A DNA stretch of 64,000 nucleotides from Rhodobacter sp. SGA-6-6 (GTDB taxonomy: Bacteria > Pseudomonadota > Alphaproteobacteria > Rhodobacterales > Rhodobacteraceae), in NCBI RefSeq assembly GCF_011043545.1, contig NZ_JAAKGP010000005.1, forward strand, positions 1 to 64,000. The letters run 5' to 3'. The translations under genes were made by a program, and so were the position numbers. The notes under the pieces are model-generated. The model was not told where the DNA came from. It ran no database searches and saw nothing but the letters and a program-made list of their open reading frames with translations. The stretch's first letter is position 1. Each line of letters begins with the position of its first letter. Positions 20,793 to 28,136 of this stretch are shown here, in pieces.

Positions 20793-21233
20793 ATGACCGA
20801 CGACATCCGCGACCTGTTCTCCTACCGGCTGGCGCGGCTGGCGCGGGCGAACGACCGCGATGCGCAAAGCTCGCTCTTCGGCCGGCACGGCATGGTGCTG
20901 AGCGAATGGCGCACGCTTTCGGTGATCCGGGTGACCAGGCCCTGCACGCTGCGCCGGCTGGCGACCGAGGATTTCCTGGACGAGGGCCAGATGAGCCGGA
21001 CCGTCAAGACGCTGGTCGACCGCGGCTGGGTGGCGCGGACGCCCGCGCCGGACGACGGGCGGTCCTTCCTGCTGGCGCTGACGCCGGAGGGCGAGGCGGT
21101 CTACCAGTCGATCCTGCCCGAGGTCATCGCCGCCAACGAGGCGATGCTGGTCTGCCTGACCGCCGAGGAACGGCAGCACCTGATGAGCGCCCTGCAGAAG
21201 ATCCTCGACGCCCTGCGCGCCGCGGCGCAGTAG
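20793..21233 (+). CDS. MarR-family regulator, divergent from the sulfatase-importer operon
   Basis: A regulator of about 146 residues with the MarR winged helix: RPCTLRRLATEDFLDEGQMS then RTVKTLVDRGWVARTPAPDD and the wing DDGRSFLLALTPEG. The start is ambiguous: ATG 20793 gives MTDDIRDLFSYRLARLAR, and in-frame ATG 20763 would add ten residues; neither has a strong Shine-Dalgarno. The operators upstream lie between it and the importer operon, so control of that operon by an imported ester or its product is the simplest reading. Confidence 0.87.
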   Translation: MTDDIRDLFSYRLARLARANDRDAQSSLFGRHGMVLSEWRTLSVIRVTRPCTLRRLATEDFLDEGQMSRTVKTLVDRGWVARTPAPDDGRSFLLALTPEGEAVYQSILPEVIAANEAMLVCLTAEERQHLMSALQKILDALRAAAQ

Positions 21234-21388
21234 GGGGCCGGCCGTCATCCCGGTGTGGTCGGGCGAACTTGCCAGATGGCATCGCGGAAGCATGGCGAAG
21301 CTGCGGCCTGCCTGCGTTGGCGACCTGAGTAAAAAATGATCGACCGCTTGCGTCGGTTTTCCGTGCCACTTGCCGCCATCATTATGTG

Positions 21389-21432
21389 ATGTTGACTAGG
21401 AAACATAACCGGTGCAGTTTCCTAGTCAACAT
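21389..21432. promoter_or_regulatory. Long perfect inverted repeat upstream of the second MarR gene
   Basis: ATGTTGACTAGGAAAC (21389-21404) and its exact complement GTTTCCTAGTCAACAT (21417-21432) flank a 12-base spacer. The right arm ends 16 bases before the GTG start of the MarR gene, and the left arm contains a TTGACT -35-like box. Autoregulation is inferred. Confidence 0.7.
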
Positions 21433-21448
21433 ATCGTGGAGAGAATAG

Positions 21449-21904
21449 GTGTCACGTGCCGTATCCAACCTGACCGATCATACCGGCTACTGGATGCGCA
21501 TGGTGTCGAACGCAGTGTCGCAGGAATTCGCACGCAAGGTTGCGGAGGAAGGGGTGACGGTGGCCGAATGGTCCTTCATGCGCGCCCTTTTCAGTGAAGA
21601 ACGAATGCCCCCCACGGCACTGGCTGACAGGATGGGCATGACCCGAGGCGCGATCAGCAAGCTTGCCGACCGACTGGTTGCCAAGGGTTTGGTCCTGCGG
21701 GACGAGAGCGAGACGGACAAGCGCGGCCAATTGCTATCGCTGTCACCGAAGGGACGGGCAAAGGTGCCGCTCCTTGCCCGGCTCGCCGATGCGAATGACG
21801 CTGAATATTTCGGCGTGCTGACCGGGGAAGAGCGCCACGCGCTCGACCGGATTCTGAGGGGCCTCGTCGAACGGCGAGGACTGAGTGCAACGCCGGTGGA
21901 CTGA
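21449..21904 (+). CDS. MarR-family regulator in a lower-GC segment
   Basis: A 151-residue MarR protein: VTVAEWSFMRALFSEERMPP, TALADRMGMTRGAISKLADR, LVAKGLVLRDESETDKRGQL. GTG 21449 is preceded by GGAGAG at five bases. The codon mix and base composition are visibly less GC-rich than the flanking operons, and the gene is followed by broken mobile-element material, so horizontal acquisition is likely. It would bind the long inverted repeat upstream. What it regulates has probably been lost: the next gene is a chimera. Confidence 0.88.
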   Translation: MSRAVSNLTDHTGYWMRMVSNAVSQEFARKVAEEGVTVAEWSFMRALFSEERMPPTALADRMGMTRGAISKLADRLVAKGLVLRDESETDKRGQLLSLSPKGRAKVPLLARLADANDAEYFGVLTGEERHALDRILRGLVERRGLSATPVD

Positions 21905-21945
21905 TCCGCCGGCCGACGGAAACATCCAGCATGAAAGGAACCGCC

Positions 21946-22221
21946 ATGGATACGGAACGAACTGCTGCTGCCAAAATTTGCCTGAAGGCTGCGCATGATG
22001 GCAGCCTCGGTTTCCCGGAGATTGTGGGCAAGCTAAGGATTTCGCCGAAGATGGCTGTCCGGCTGGAAAAGGCGTTCGGCACGCCTGCCCGTGAATGGCT
22101 GATGCGGCAGCTCGACTACGAGCTGGCTGAAGTCATGCGCCGGGCCAAGAAGATCAAGGTCGAGCCTTTCCGTGCATCGGCCACGGAAAGCGGGGGAACG
22201 CATGAACGCCGTCGAGATTGA
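21946..22221 (+). pseudogene. Chimeric frame: DUF1398 N terminus fused to HigA-type antitoxin C terminus
   Basis: A 91-codon frame with a good Shine-Dalgarno (AAAGGA). Residues 1-30 (MDTERTAAAKICLKAAHDGS, LGFPEIVGKL) match the start of DUF1398-family proteins. From residue 31 on, RISPKMAVRLEKAFGTPARE, WLMRQLDYELAEVMRRAKKI, KVEPF matches the C-terminal half of HigA-type antitoxins. The antitoxin HTH is missing and so is the rest of DUF1398, so a deletion has joined two genes in frame. The protein may be made but should have neither function. Confidence 0.65.
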
Positions 22222-22222
22222 A
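22202..22222 (+). other. Seven-codon 5' stub of a methyltransferase-like gene
   Basis: ATGAACGCCGTCGAGATTGAA encodes MNAVEIE behind the ribosome-binding site GGGGGAAC. This is, from memory, the characteristic N terminus of large DNA methyltransferase/restriction proteins (MNAVEIEEA...). After codon seven the sequence switches to serine-recombinase sequence, so this looks like the left edge of a deletion junction. The match is short and therefore tentative. Confidence 0.35.
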
Positions 22223-22224
22223 GT

Positions 22225-22826
22225 ATCCATACCTGCACCAACAATCGCACCATTCTGCGCGACAAGCTGGAAGAGCGTGTGCTGACGGGATTGCAGGAGC
22301 GGCTGATCTCGGCCGAAGCGGTGAAGGAAGCCGTCCGCGCCTATGTCATGGAAACCAACCGGCTGAACCATCAGCGGCGGGCGCAACAGACAGCGACAGC
22401 CGCGCGATGGCGAAGATCGCCGGGATCATCCCGGCCATCGAGGACGGTATGTATCAGCCGTCGATGAAGGCCCGGATGGACGAGTTGGAGCGCCAGAAGG
22501 CTGATATCGCCGCCCGCATGGCCGAAGCCCCCGCCGATGTGCCGGATGTTCACCCGAATGTAGCGGCGAACTACAGCCGCAACGTCGTGCGCTTCGCCGA
22601 GGCCCTGAGCGATCCCGATGGTGGGAGGCAAGCCGCCGAGGCGCTGCGTTCCCTTATCGGCGAGATCATCGTCACGCCCGGCGAGAAGCGGGGCGAGGTT
22701 CATGCCGAGCTACGCGGCGAGTTGATGGGCATTCTCGGCGTTGCCCGCCGCCCAGTCGGAACAGGGGCGAACACCTGTTATGCCGCCAGTGGCCGCACGC
22801 CCCCCCGCAACCAAATAATACGATAA
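22225..22826 (+). pseudogene. C-terminal remnant of a large serine recombinase, frameshifted
   Basis: The fragment begins in the zinc-ribbon end (TCTNNRTILRDKLEERVLTG) and continues LQERLISAEAVKEAVRAYVM, ETNRLNHQRRAQQ in one frame to about 22395. It then shifts frame and reads AKIAGIIPAIEDGMYQPSMK, ARMDELERQKADIAARMAEA, then GRQAAEALRSLIGEIIVTPG to a TGA at 22824-22826. The catalytic Ser domain and most of the DNA-binding domain are missing. Such recombinases integrate phages and mobile elements, so this marks the worn end of a former element. A hairpin terminator follows. Confidence 0.85.
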
Positions 22827-22863
22827 ACCCTGCTAAACCACTCGGTTGGCGGGGTTTTGTTTT
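22825..22863 (+). terminator. Terminator after the recombinase remnant
   Basis: AAACCCTGC (22825-22833) pairs with GCGGGGTTT (22849-22857) with one G-T pair, enclosing a second short stem AACC/GGTT, and is followed by TGTTTT. It is probably the original terminator of the recombinase gene. Confidence 0.65.
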
Positions 22864-22923
22864 GCCCGGACCACATCCGCCAACAAAATGAAAAACTTGC
22901 ACCCAAAAGTGCAAATCGGGGGT

Positions 22924-23250
22924 CTACACGCACACCGGCAGCACCGCGGCCGGCAGCGATGTCCAGATCGCCGCGATCAGCGCGGCGGTGGCCAGCGTCA
23001 GGGCGGCGCGGCGCATGAAGCCCGGCGCGGGACCGAGGCGGGTCCAGCCGAGAGCCATCAGCACCACCAGTTGCGCGAGGATCGCCAGCGCCGCGCCCGC
23101 CAGCACCGCAAGCCGGCCCCATGAGATGCCGGCCGGACCGGACGCGAGGGGCCAGTCCGCCGCGCAGACCAGGCCATGCAGGCCGTAGAGCGCGCTGAAC
23201 GAGATCAGCCACAGCGTCAGCGGCAAGGCCATGCGGAGCACATCGGTCAT
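22924..23250 (-). CDS. Small membrane protein at the end of the oxidase operon (CoxO-like position)
   Basis: A 108-residue protein with three hydrophobic helices (LPLTLWLISFSALYGLHGLV, LAVLAGAALAILAQLVVLMA, LTLATAALIAAIWTSLPAAV). It overlaps the fused oxidase subunit gene by four bases, so it is made with it. By position it corresponds to the small gene after coxN in alphaproteobacterial coxMNOP clusters. Sequence alone does not give a function; a structural or assembly role in the oxidase is inference. The operon ends here, directly beside the mobile-element scar. Confidence 0.75.
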   Translation of the reverse strand: MTDVLRMALPLTLWLISFSALYGLHGLVCAADWPLASGPAGISWGRLAVLAGAALAILAQLVVLMALGWTRLGPAPGFMRRAALTLATAALIAAIWTSLPAAVLPVCV

Positions 23251-25748
23251 GCGACGGCCCCCGGCACCCAGACCGCCGCCAGCGCCATGGCACCGGTCAG
23301 CGCGGTGAAATCCGCCCAGAGCTGGACGATCCGCGCTTCTCCGATCCGCCGGGGAGAGGCGTAGCCGGCCCTCACCCGAGCTGACAGAAACCCCAGCATG
23401 ATCAGCGCGATAGCGGTGTGCAGGGCGACATGCCCTGCCAGCAGCCACAGGGTGGCGTCATAGGCGTGGCCCGCAGGATTCGGCCGCGTCAGCCAGACCG
23501 AGGCCGCCGCCGCAGCCAGCGTTCCGGCGCCGAGCAGGGCGAGGGTCAGCCCGGTGACGGCGCTTCGCCCGCGCCGGATCGACCGGACCGTCAGCCGGGG
23601 CCCGGCCAGCAGGCCGGCGATGCCGGCCAAGGCCAGTGCCGGGCCGGCGAGACCCGGTTCGATCCAGGAGGGCGGCGGCCAGTTCGGGGCGATGGTCCAC
23701 AGGAAGGCATAGCCGAACAGCAGCGCTCCGAAATGCACCCCGTCCGCCAGCAGCAGTGCCAGCGACCCCCACCATCCGGGCGGGTCGGGCACTTCCCAGG
23801 AACTCGGCAATTGCAGGCCATGGCCGGCGTCGAGCGGGCCTTCGTCCACCTTCCGGCCGAGGCCCCAGGCCCAGACCAGCGCCACCACGACCACCCCTGC
23901 CAGCGCGACGGCGGACAGGGCATAGGCCCCGACCAGCGGCGCCAGAAACGAGGTGCTGGTGACCACCGCCAGAAGGAAGGGCAAGCGGGAATTGCCGGGC
24001 AGGATCGCCACCTGCGCAGGCTCGCCCGAGGCGGTGGCGACGATCAGGGTCTCGCGCCGGTTGCGCGCAGGATCGCCCAGATAGCCCTCGCCGCGGGCGA
24101 TGCGGTGGGGCAGGGCGGGGTCCTCGGCCAGCGGATAGCGGCCGCCGACGATGGGGATGGAGGCGAAGCCGTAGATCGGATTGGGCAGGACCGTGGCCCA
24201 TTCCAGCGTGCCCGCGTTCCACGGGTTGCGGCGGCCGCGCAGCGCAACCGCGCTGTTGATCGCGACGTCCAGGATCACCAGCGCGAAGCCGATCGCCATC
24301 GCGAAGGCGCCGACCGAGGCGACGAGGTTGATCGTCTCCCATGCCTCGCCCGGATCATAGGTCCAGGTGCGGCGGCGCTGGCCCAGAAGCCCGGCCCAAT
24401 GCACGGCAAGGAAGGTCAGGTGGAAGGCGGGCACGGTGATCCAGAAGGCGATCTCGCCCAGCCGGAAGAACCGGGTGCGGCCGGTCATCACCGGCAGGTA
24501 ATAGTAGACCGCCGCGACCATCGGAAAGACATAGCCGCCGATCAGCACGTAATGCAGGTGGGCCACCACGAAATGGGTGTCGTGGGCCTGCCAGTCGAAG
24601 GGGACGATGGCCAGCATCACCCCGGTCAGCCCGCCGATCACGAAGGTGGCGAAGAAGCCCATGATCCAGAGCATCGGCAGCCGCATCACCGGGCGGCCCT
24701 GCCAGAGCGTGCCGATCCAGGAGAAGACCATCACCGCCGTCGGCACCGCGACCAAGGTCGAGGCCGCCGAGAAGAAGGCGAGGCTCAGGTGCGGGATGCC
24801 GGTGGCGAACATGTGGTGGACCCAGAGCCCGAAGCTCAGCACCGCCAGCGACACCACCGCGGCGACGACCCAGCCGTAGCCCATCAGCTGCGTCCGCGCC
24901 ATGACCGGCAGGATGGTGGCGATCATCCCGGCGGCGGGCAGGAAGATGATGTAGACCTCCGGGTGGCCGAACAGCCAGAACAGGTGCTGCCAGAGCAGGG
25001 GATCGCCGCTGTTCTCGACCTGATAGAACGGCCAGTCCAGCGCCCGCTCGATCTCCAGGAGCACCGAGCCGAGGATCATCGGCGGGAAGGCGGTCAGGAT
25101 CATCACCGCGACGACCAGCATGACCCAGGCGAAGATCGGCATCCGCGAGAGCGACATGCCGGCCGCGCGGTAGCGCAGCACGGTCACCACCACCTCGCAG
25201 GCGGCGGCGATGGCCGAGACCTCGATCGAGGTGATGCCGAGCAGCCAGACGTCCGCCCCGATCCCGGGCGAGAACGCGGCCGAGGACAGCGGCGGATACA
25301 TGAACCAGCCGCCGTCGGGCGAAAGCCCCATCACCATGGCGGCGATCACGGCAAGGCCGCCGAAGATGTAGACCCACAGCCCGTAGGCCCCGAGCCGCGG
25401 GAAGGCGAGGTCGCGGGTGCCCAGCATCCCCGGCAGGATCAGGATCGACAGCGCCTCGAAGAAGGGGATGGCGAAGAGGAACATCATCACCGTGCCGTGC
25501 ATGGTGAAGATCTGGTTGTAGACCTCCGGCTCCATGAAGGCCGAGCGGGGCGAGGCAAGCTGCGCCCGGATCAGCATGGCGAGGATGCCGCCGATGACGA
25601 AGAAGGCGGTGGCCACGCCCAGGAACAGCAGGCCGATGTCGTTGTTGTTGTTCGTGGAAAGCCAGCCGCGCAGGCCCCGCTCCGGCGCCCAGACCGGCAG
25701 CAGGCGCCGGTGCAGGCGAAGGGCCGTGGCGCGGCGGGGGGCGGTCAT
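23247..25748 (-). CDS. Heme-copper oxidase subunit I-III fusion (CoxN-like)
   Basis: An 833-residue membrane protein that reduces O2 to water. Residues about 30-570 are subunit I: heme a ligand His in MHGTVMMF, CuB ligands in GHPEVYII and WVHHMF, and both heme-iron His in THFVVAHLHYVL. After a linker, residues about 590-833 are subunit III-like helices (SLALLLADGVHFGALLFGYA). The D-channel Asp is kept (RDLAFPR), but the usual following Asn is Gly. At the K-channel position, where the common motif is FKTPMLW, this protein reads VMRLPMLW. It overlaps the subunit II gene by four bases. Fusion of I and III is known from CoxN of coxMNOP clusters. Confidence 0.92.
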   Translation of the reverse strand: MTAPRRATALRLHRRLLPVWAPERGLRGWLSTNNNNDIGLLFLGVATAFFVIGGILAMLIRAQLASPRSAFMEPEVYNQIFTMHGTVMMFLFAIPFFEALSILILPGMLGTRDLAFPRLGAYGLWVYIFGGLAVIAAMVMGLSPDGGWFMYPPLSSAAFSPGIGADVWLLGITSIEVSAIAAACEVVVTVLRYRAAGMSLSRMPIFAWVMLVVAVMILTAFPPMILGSVLLEIERALDWPFYQVENSGDPLLWQHLFWLFGHPEVYIIFLPAAGMIATILPVMARTQLMGYGWVVAAVVSLAVLSFGLWVHHMFATGIPHLSLAFFSAASTLVAVPTAVMVFSWIGTLWQGRPVMRLPMLWIMGFFATFVIGGLTGVMLAIVPFDWQAHDTHFVVAHLHYVLIGGYVFPMVAAVYYYLPVMTGRTRFFRLGEIAFWITVPAFHLTFLAVHWAGLLGQRRRTWTYDPGEAWETINLVASVGAFAMAIGFALVILDVAINSAVALRGRRNPWNAGTLEWATVLPNPIYGFASIPIVGGRYPLAEDPALPHRIARGEGYLGDPARNRRETLIVATASGEPAQVAILPGNSRLPFLLAVVTSTSFLAPLVGAYALSAVALAGVVVVALVWAWGLGRKVDEGPLDAGHGLQLPSSWEVPDPPGWWGSLALLLADGVHFGALLFGYAFLWTIAPNWPPPSWIEPGLAGPALALAGIAGLLAGPRLTVRSIRRGRSAVTGLTLALLGAGTLAAAAASVWLTRPNPAGHAYDATLWLLAGHVALHTAIALIMLGFLSARVRAGYASPRRIGEARIVQLWADFTALTGAMALAAVWVPGAVA

Positions 25749-26383
25749 GGGGCGGCTCCTTCCAGGAATGCGGCCCAGCCGGCCGGATCGTGGGCGCGGA
25801 CGGTGAACACATGCTCGCGGTATCCCGCGCCGCTGAACTCGGCGGAGGCGCCGGCATAGTCGCCCGGCGCATCCGCCTCGATCCGAAGCCGGTTGGTGCG
25901 GCCGGGAATGGCGTCCAGCTTGCCGGCAAGGCGCGGCACCCAGAAGGCGTGGATCACGTCGAGGCTGGTGATCTCGACATCCACCGGGCGCTGTGCGGGG
26001 ATGTGCAGGATGTTGCGGGTGACGACACCCGGCGCGTCAGCGTAGCGGAAGGTCCACTCCCATTGCCGCGCCTCGGCGCCGACCACCACAAGATCCACCG
26101 CGTCCCGCGGCCGCAGCCGCTCGCCCACCACCAGCCCCCAGGCGGTCAGGGCGGTCAGGACCACCAGCGGGAAGGCGAGCCCGAGGCCCCAGACCCAGAC
26201 CCGCTCGTCGGCCCGGCCCTCCGCCCGGCGCCGCCAGGCGGCCAGCAGCAGCAGCATGACGAGGCCGAAGATCATGCCGGACCCCGTCAGCATGACCGTC
26301 CACAATAGCCCGATCTCGCGCGCGGCCGGGCCGGCGGGATGCAGCGCGGACAGGGTTTCGGTGCAACCGGCAAGGCACGGCAG
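25745..26383 (-). CDS. Oxidase subunit II lacking the CuA site (CoxM-like position), start unclear
   Basis: A lipobox-like LPCLAGC (Cys codon at 26363-26365) is followed by HPAGPAAREIGLLWTVMLTG, two membrane helices and a cupredoxin-like domain (WEWTFRYAD, IHAFWVPRLAGKLDAIPG). Where CuA subunits have the Cys-Ser-Glu-x-Cys-Gly-x-x-His-x-x-Met motif, this one reads SAEFSGAGYREHVF, without either Cys. That is the pattern of quinol oxidase subunit II (CyoA type). No ATG, GTG or TTG is in frame between the lipobox and the divergent gene at 26417; the first downstream ATG (26293) would cut off conserved residues. The 5' end given is therefore nominal. Confidence 0.75.
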   Translation of the reverse strand: MPCLAGCTETLSALHPAGPAAREIGLLWTVMLTGSGMIFGLVMLLLLAAWRRRAEGRADERVWVWGLGLAFPLVVLTALTAWGLVVGERLRPRDAVDLVVVGAEARQWEWTFRYADAPGVVTRNILHIPAQRPVDVEITSLDVIHAFWVPRLAGKLDAIPGRTNRLRIEADAPGDYAGASAEFSGAGYREHVFTVRAHDPAGWAAFLEGAAP

Positions 26384-26416
26384 CGTTGTCCCGGCAGCGA
26401 CAGAGGGAGAACGGCG

Positions 26417-26956
26417 ATGCCGCAGGAGATGATCCAACCCGAAGGCAGGTCCGCCCCGGGGGTGGAGGACCCGATCACCGATACCGCCGGCTACCACGAC
26501 AGCGAGTCGCGGATCGCGATCTGGGGCCACCCCCTGCACGCGATGTCGGTGGCCTTTCCGGTGGCGCTGACCTTCTGCGCCTTCGGGGCCGACCTGTTCT
26601 ACTGGTGGTCGGGGGCGACCCGATGGGCCTGGGCCGCCTATTGGGCCTCGGGGACCGCCTTCCTGTTCGGGCTGGCCGCGGGCGCCATCGGCACGCTGGA
26701 ACTGCTCAGCGTCCCCGGCATCCGCATCCGCGCCATGGCCTGGACGCATTTCATCATCGCCATGCTGCTCCTGTCGCTGCTCGGCCTGAACTGGGGCTGG
26801 CGGATGACCGGCTGGCAGGAGGCCGTGCTGCCCTGGGGCATCCTGATGAGCGGCTTCTCGGTTCTGGTCGTGGTGGCGACGGGCTGGCATGGCGGGAAGC
26901 TCGTCTTCGACTACGGGCTGGGAACGTCGAAGGGCAGCTCGCGCCCCAGCGGCTGA
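26417..26956 (+). CDS. DUF2231-type membrane protein
   Basis: A 179-residue protein with four hydrophobic helices. The conserved start of the domain is seen (IWGHPLHAMSVAFPVALTFC), then AYWASGTAFLFGLAAGAIGT, MAWTHFIIAMLLLSLLGLNW and GFSVLVVVATGWHGGKLVFD. Proteins of this family often accompany respiratory and copper genes, and their function is unknown. ATG 26417 is preceded by GAGGGAGA. It is the only plus-strand gene inside the oxidase island, is divergent from the subunit II gene, and its 3' end overlaps the CopD-like gene by 46 bases. Confidence 0.82.
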   Translation: MPQEMIQPEGRSAPGVEDPITDTAGYHDSESRIAIWGHPLHAMSVAFPVALTFCAFGADLFYWWSGATRWAWAAYWASGTAFLFGLAAGAIGTLELLSVPGIRIRAMAWTHFIIAMLLLSLLGLNWGWRMTGWQEAVLPWGILMSGFSVLVVVATGWHGGKLVFDYGLGTSKGSSRPSG

Positions 26957-27420
26957 AGCAGCCAGTCGGGCATCGGCAGCTCCTCCAGCCGGGGCTTCGC
27001 CAGCACGAGGGAAAGCACGCAGAGGACGATGCCGCACAGCGCAAGCGTCGGCAGCAGCGGGCCGGGCGGTTCGTGCCGGCCCTCGGTCTCGGCCACGGCG
27101 ACGATGGTATGGCCGATCCAGGCGTGCAGCGTGACCAATGCGGCGACGCAGACCAGCTTGGCGAACATCCAGCCGGTGAAGACCTCGCGCAGGAAGATCA
27201 GCGAAGTGCCGGTCGCCACGGTCAGGACGGCGGCGGGGGTTGCCAGCCAGGTGAATCCGTAATGGGTGGCCTGCCGGATGCGGGTGTAATCCGCAGGCGT
27301 GATCGCCCGGTCGTGCCGCGCCAGCATCGCCGGCAGCGCCGCCAGACCGGCGATCCAGACCGCGAGGAAGCCGATGTGCAGGGCCTTCAGATGCGGGATG
27401 ATCGCTTCCAGCGCGCTCAT
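26911..27420 (-). CDS. CopD-like membrane protein
   Basis: A 169-residue protein with four membrane helices (LKALHIGFLAVWIAGLAALP, FTWLATPAAVLTVATGTSLI, KLVCVAALVTLHAWIGHTIV, LPTLALCGIVLCVLSLVLAK). The intramembrane His and the layout suit the CopD/DUF2269 superfamily of copper or heme-linked membrane proteins. Its position between ctaG and the oxidase genes supports a role in copper delivery or oxidase assembly. It overlaps ctaG by four bases (ATGA). Confidence 0.7.
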   Translation of the reverse strand: MSALEAIIPHLKALHIGFLAVWIAGLAALPAMLARHDRAITPADYTRIRQATHYGFTWLATPAAVLTVATGTSLIFLREVFTGWMFAKLVCVAALVTLHAWIGHTIVAVAETEGRHEPPGPLLPTLALCGIVLCVLSLVLAKPRLEELPMPDWLLQPLGRELPFDVPSP

Positions 27421-28127
27421 GCCGGGCGGCCCATGCCCTGCCAGCCGCGCCGGGCCAGCATTCCGCCGATGACCAGGAACGGCAGCCCCGCCGGCACCCA
27501 CATGATCAGCCCGCCAAGCTGCTGGTCGGTCAGCGGCAACAGCCCGAAGGCCAAGGGCGCGGTCGCGTGAATCCCGTAAAGGGCGGCGGGCGCAAAGGTC
27601 AGCAGCGCGCCGAGGAGCGCCATCTGCATGTAGCCGGCCAGCGTGGCCCCCAGTGCCAGCCCCGGCGGCAGCCGGGGGTTCAGCACCGCCGCCCAGTAGA
27701 CCACCGCCGACCCCAGCAGCGTCGCCTGCATCGCCCAGTAGATCGCCGTGTTGCCGAGCGCCAGGTCATAGGCCGCCGGCAGGTGCCAGAGCCACAGCAC
27801 GGCGGCATGGACCACGAAGGGCAGCACCGGGGACCCCGGGGCCTTGAGGGGCAGGGCCGCGGCGATCAGCGGCGCGGCGAGGACGACAAGCGCTACATGA
27901 TGCACCACCCGGGCCGAGAACAGCGCCGCCGACAGCGCGCAGAGCGGCGAGACGAAGGCGATTGCCAGCACCGCCACGCCGGCCAGCCCTGCACCGCTTC
28001 GCCGCAGCAACAAGGCCAGAAGCACCAGCGCGACCAGCAGCCCCGGATCGAGGTTCCACCGCATCCAAAGCCCGGCCGGGTCCGGCGCCGGCCCGCAGTA
28101 GATGCCCTGGAACGCCCCGAGGTCCAT
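27417..28127 (-). CDS. ctaG: Cytochrome oxidase assembly protein of the CtaG (caa3) family
   Basis: A 236-residue protein with seven membrane helices. Family features are the N-terminal YCGPAPDPAGLWMRWNLDPG, FVSPLCALSAALFSARVVHH, LWLWHLPAAYDLAL and DQQLGGLIMWVPAGLPFLVI. This is the Bacillus-type CtaG needed for assembly of caa3-like oxidases, not the Cox11-type CtaG. It precedes the copD-like and oxidase genes in one transcript direction and probably supports CuB insertion into the fused subunit I. Confidence 0.88.
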   Translation of the reverse strand: MDLGAFQGIYCGPAPDPAGLWMRWNLDPGLLVALVLLALLLRRSGAGLAGVAVLAIAFVSPLCALSAALFSARVVHHVALVVLAAPLIAAALPLKAPGSPVLPFVVHAAVLWLWHLPAAYDLALGNTAIYWAMQATLLGSAVVYWAAVLNPRLPPGLALGATLAGYMQMALLGALLTFAPAALYGIHATAPLAFGLLPLTDQQLGGLIMWVPAGLPFLVIGGMLARRGWQGMGRPA

Positions 28128-28136
28128 CGCGGCGGC

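Noticed and set aside
21124-21369. Minus-strand frame between the two MarR genes
   Set aside because: It has no ribosome-binding site and no recognised domain, and half of it is antisense to the first MarR gene. Left as unsupported.
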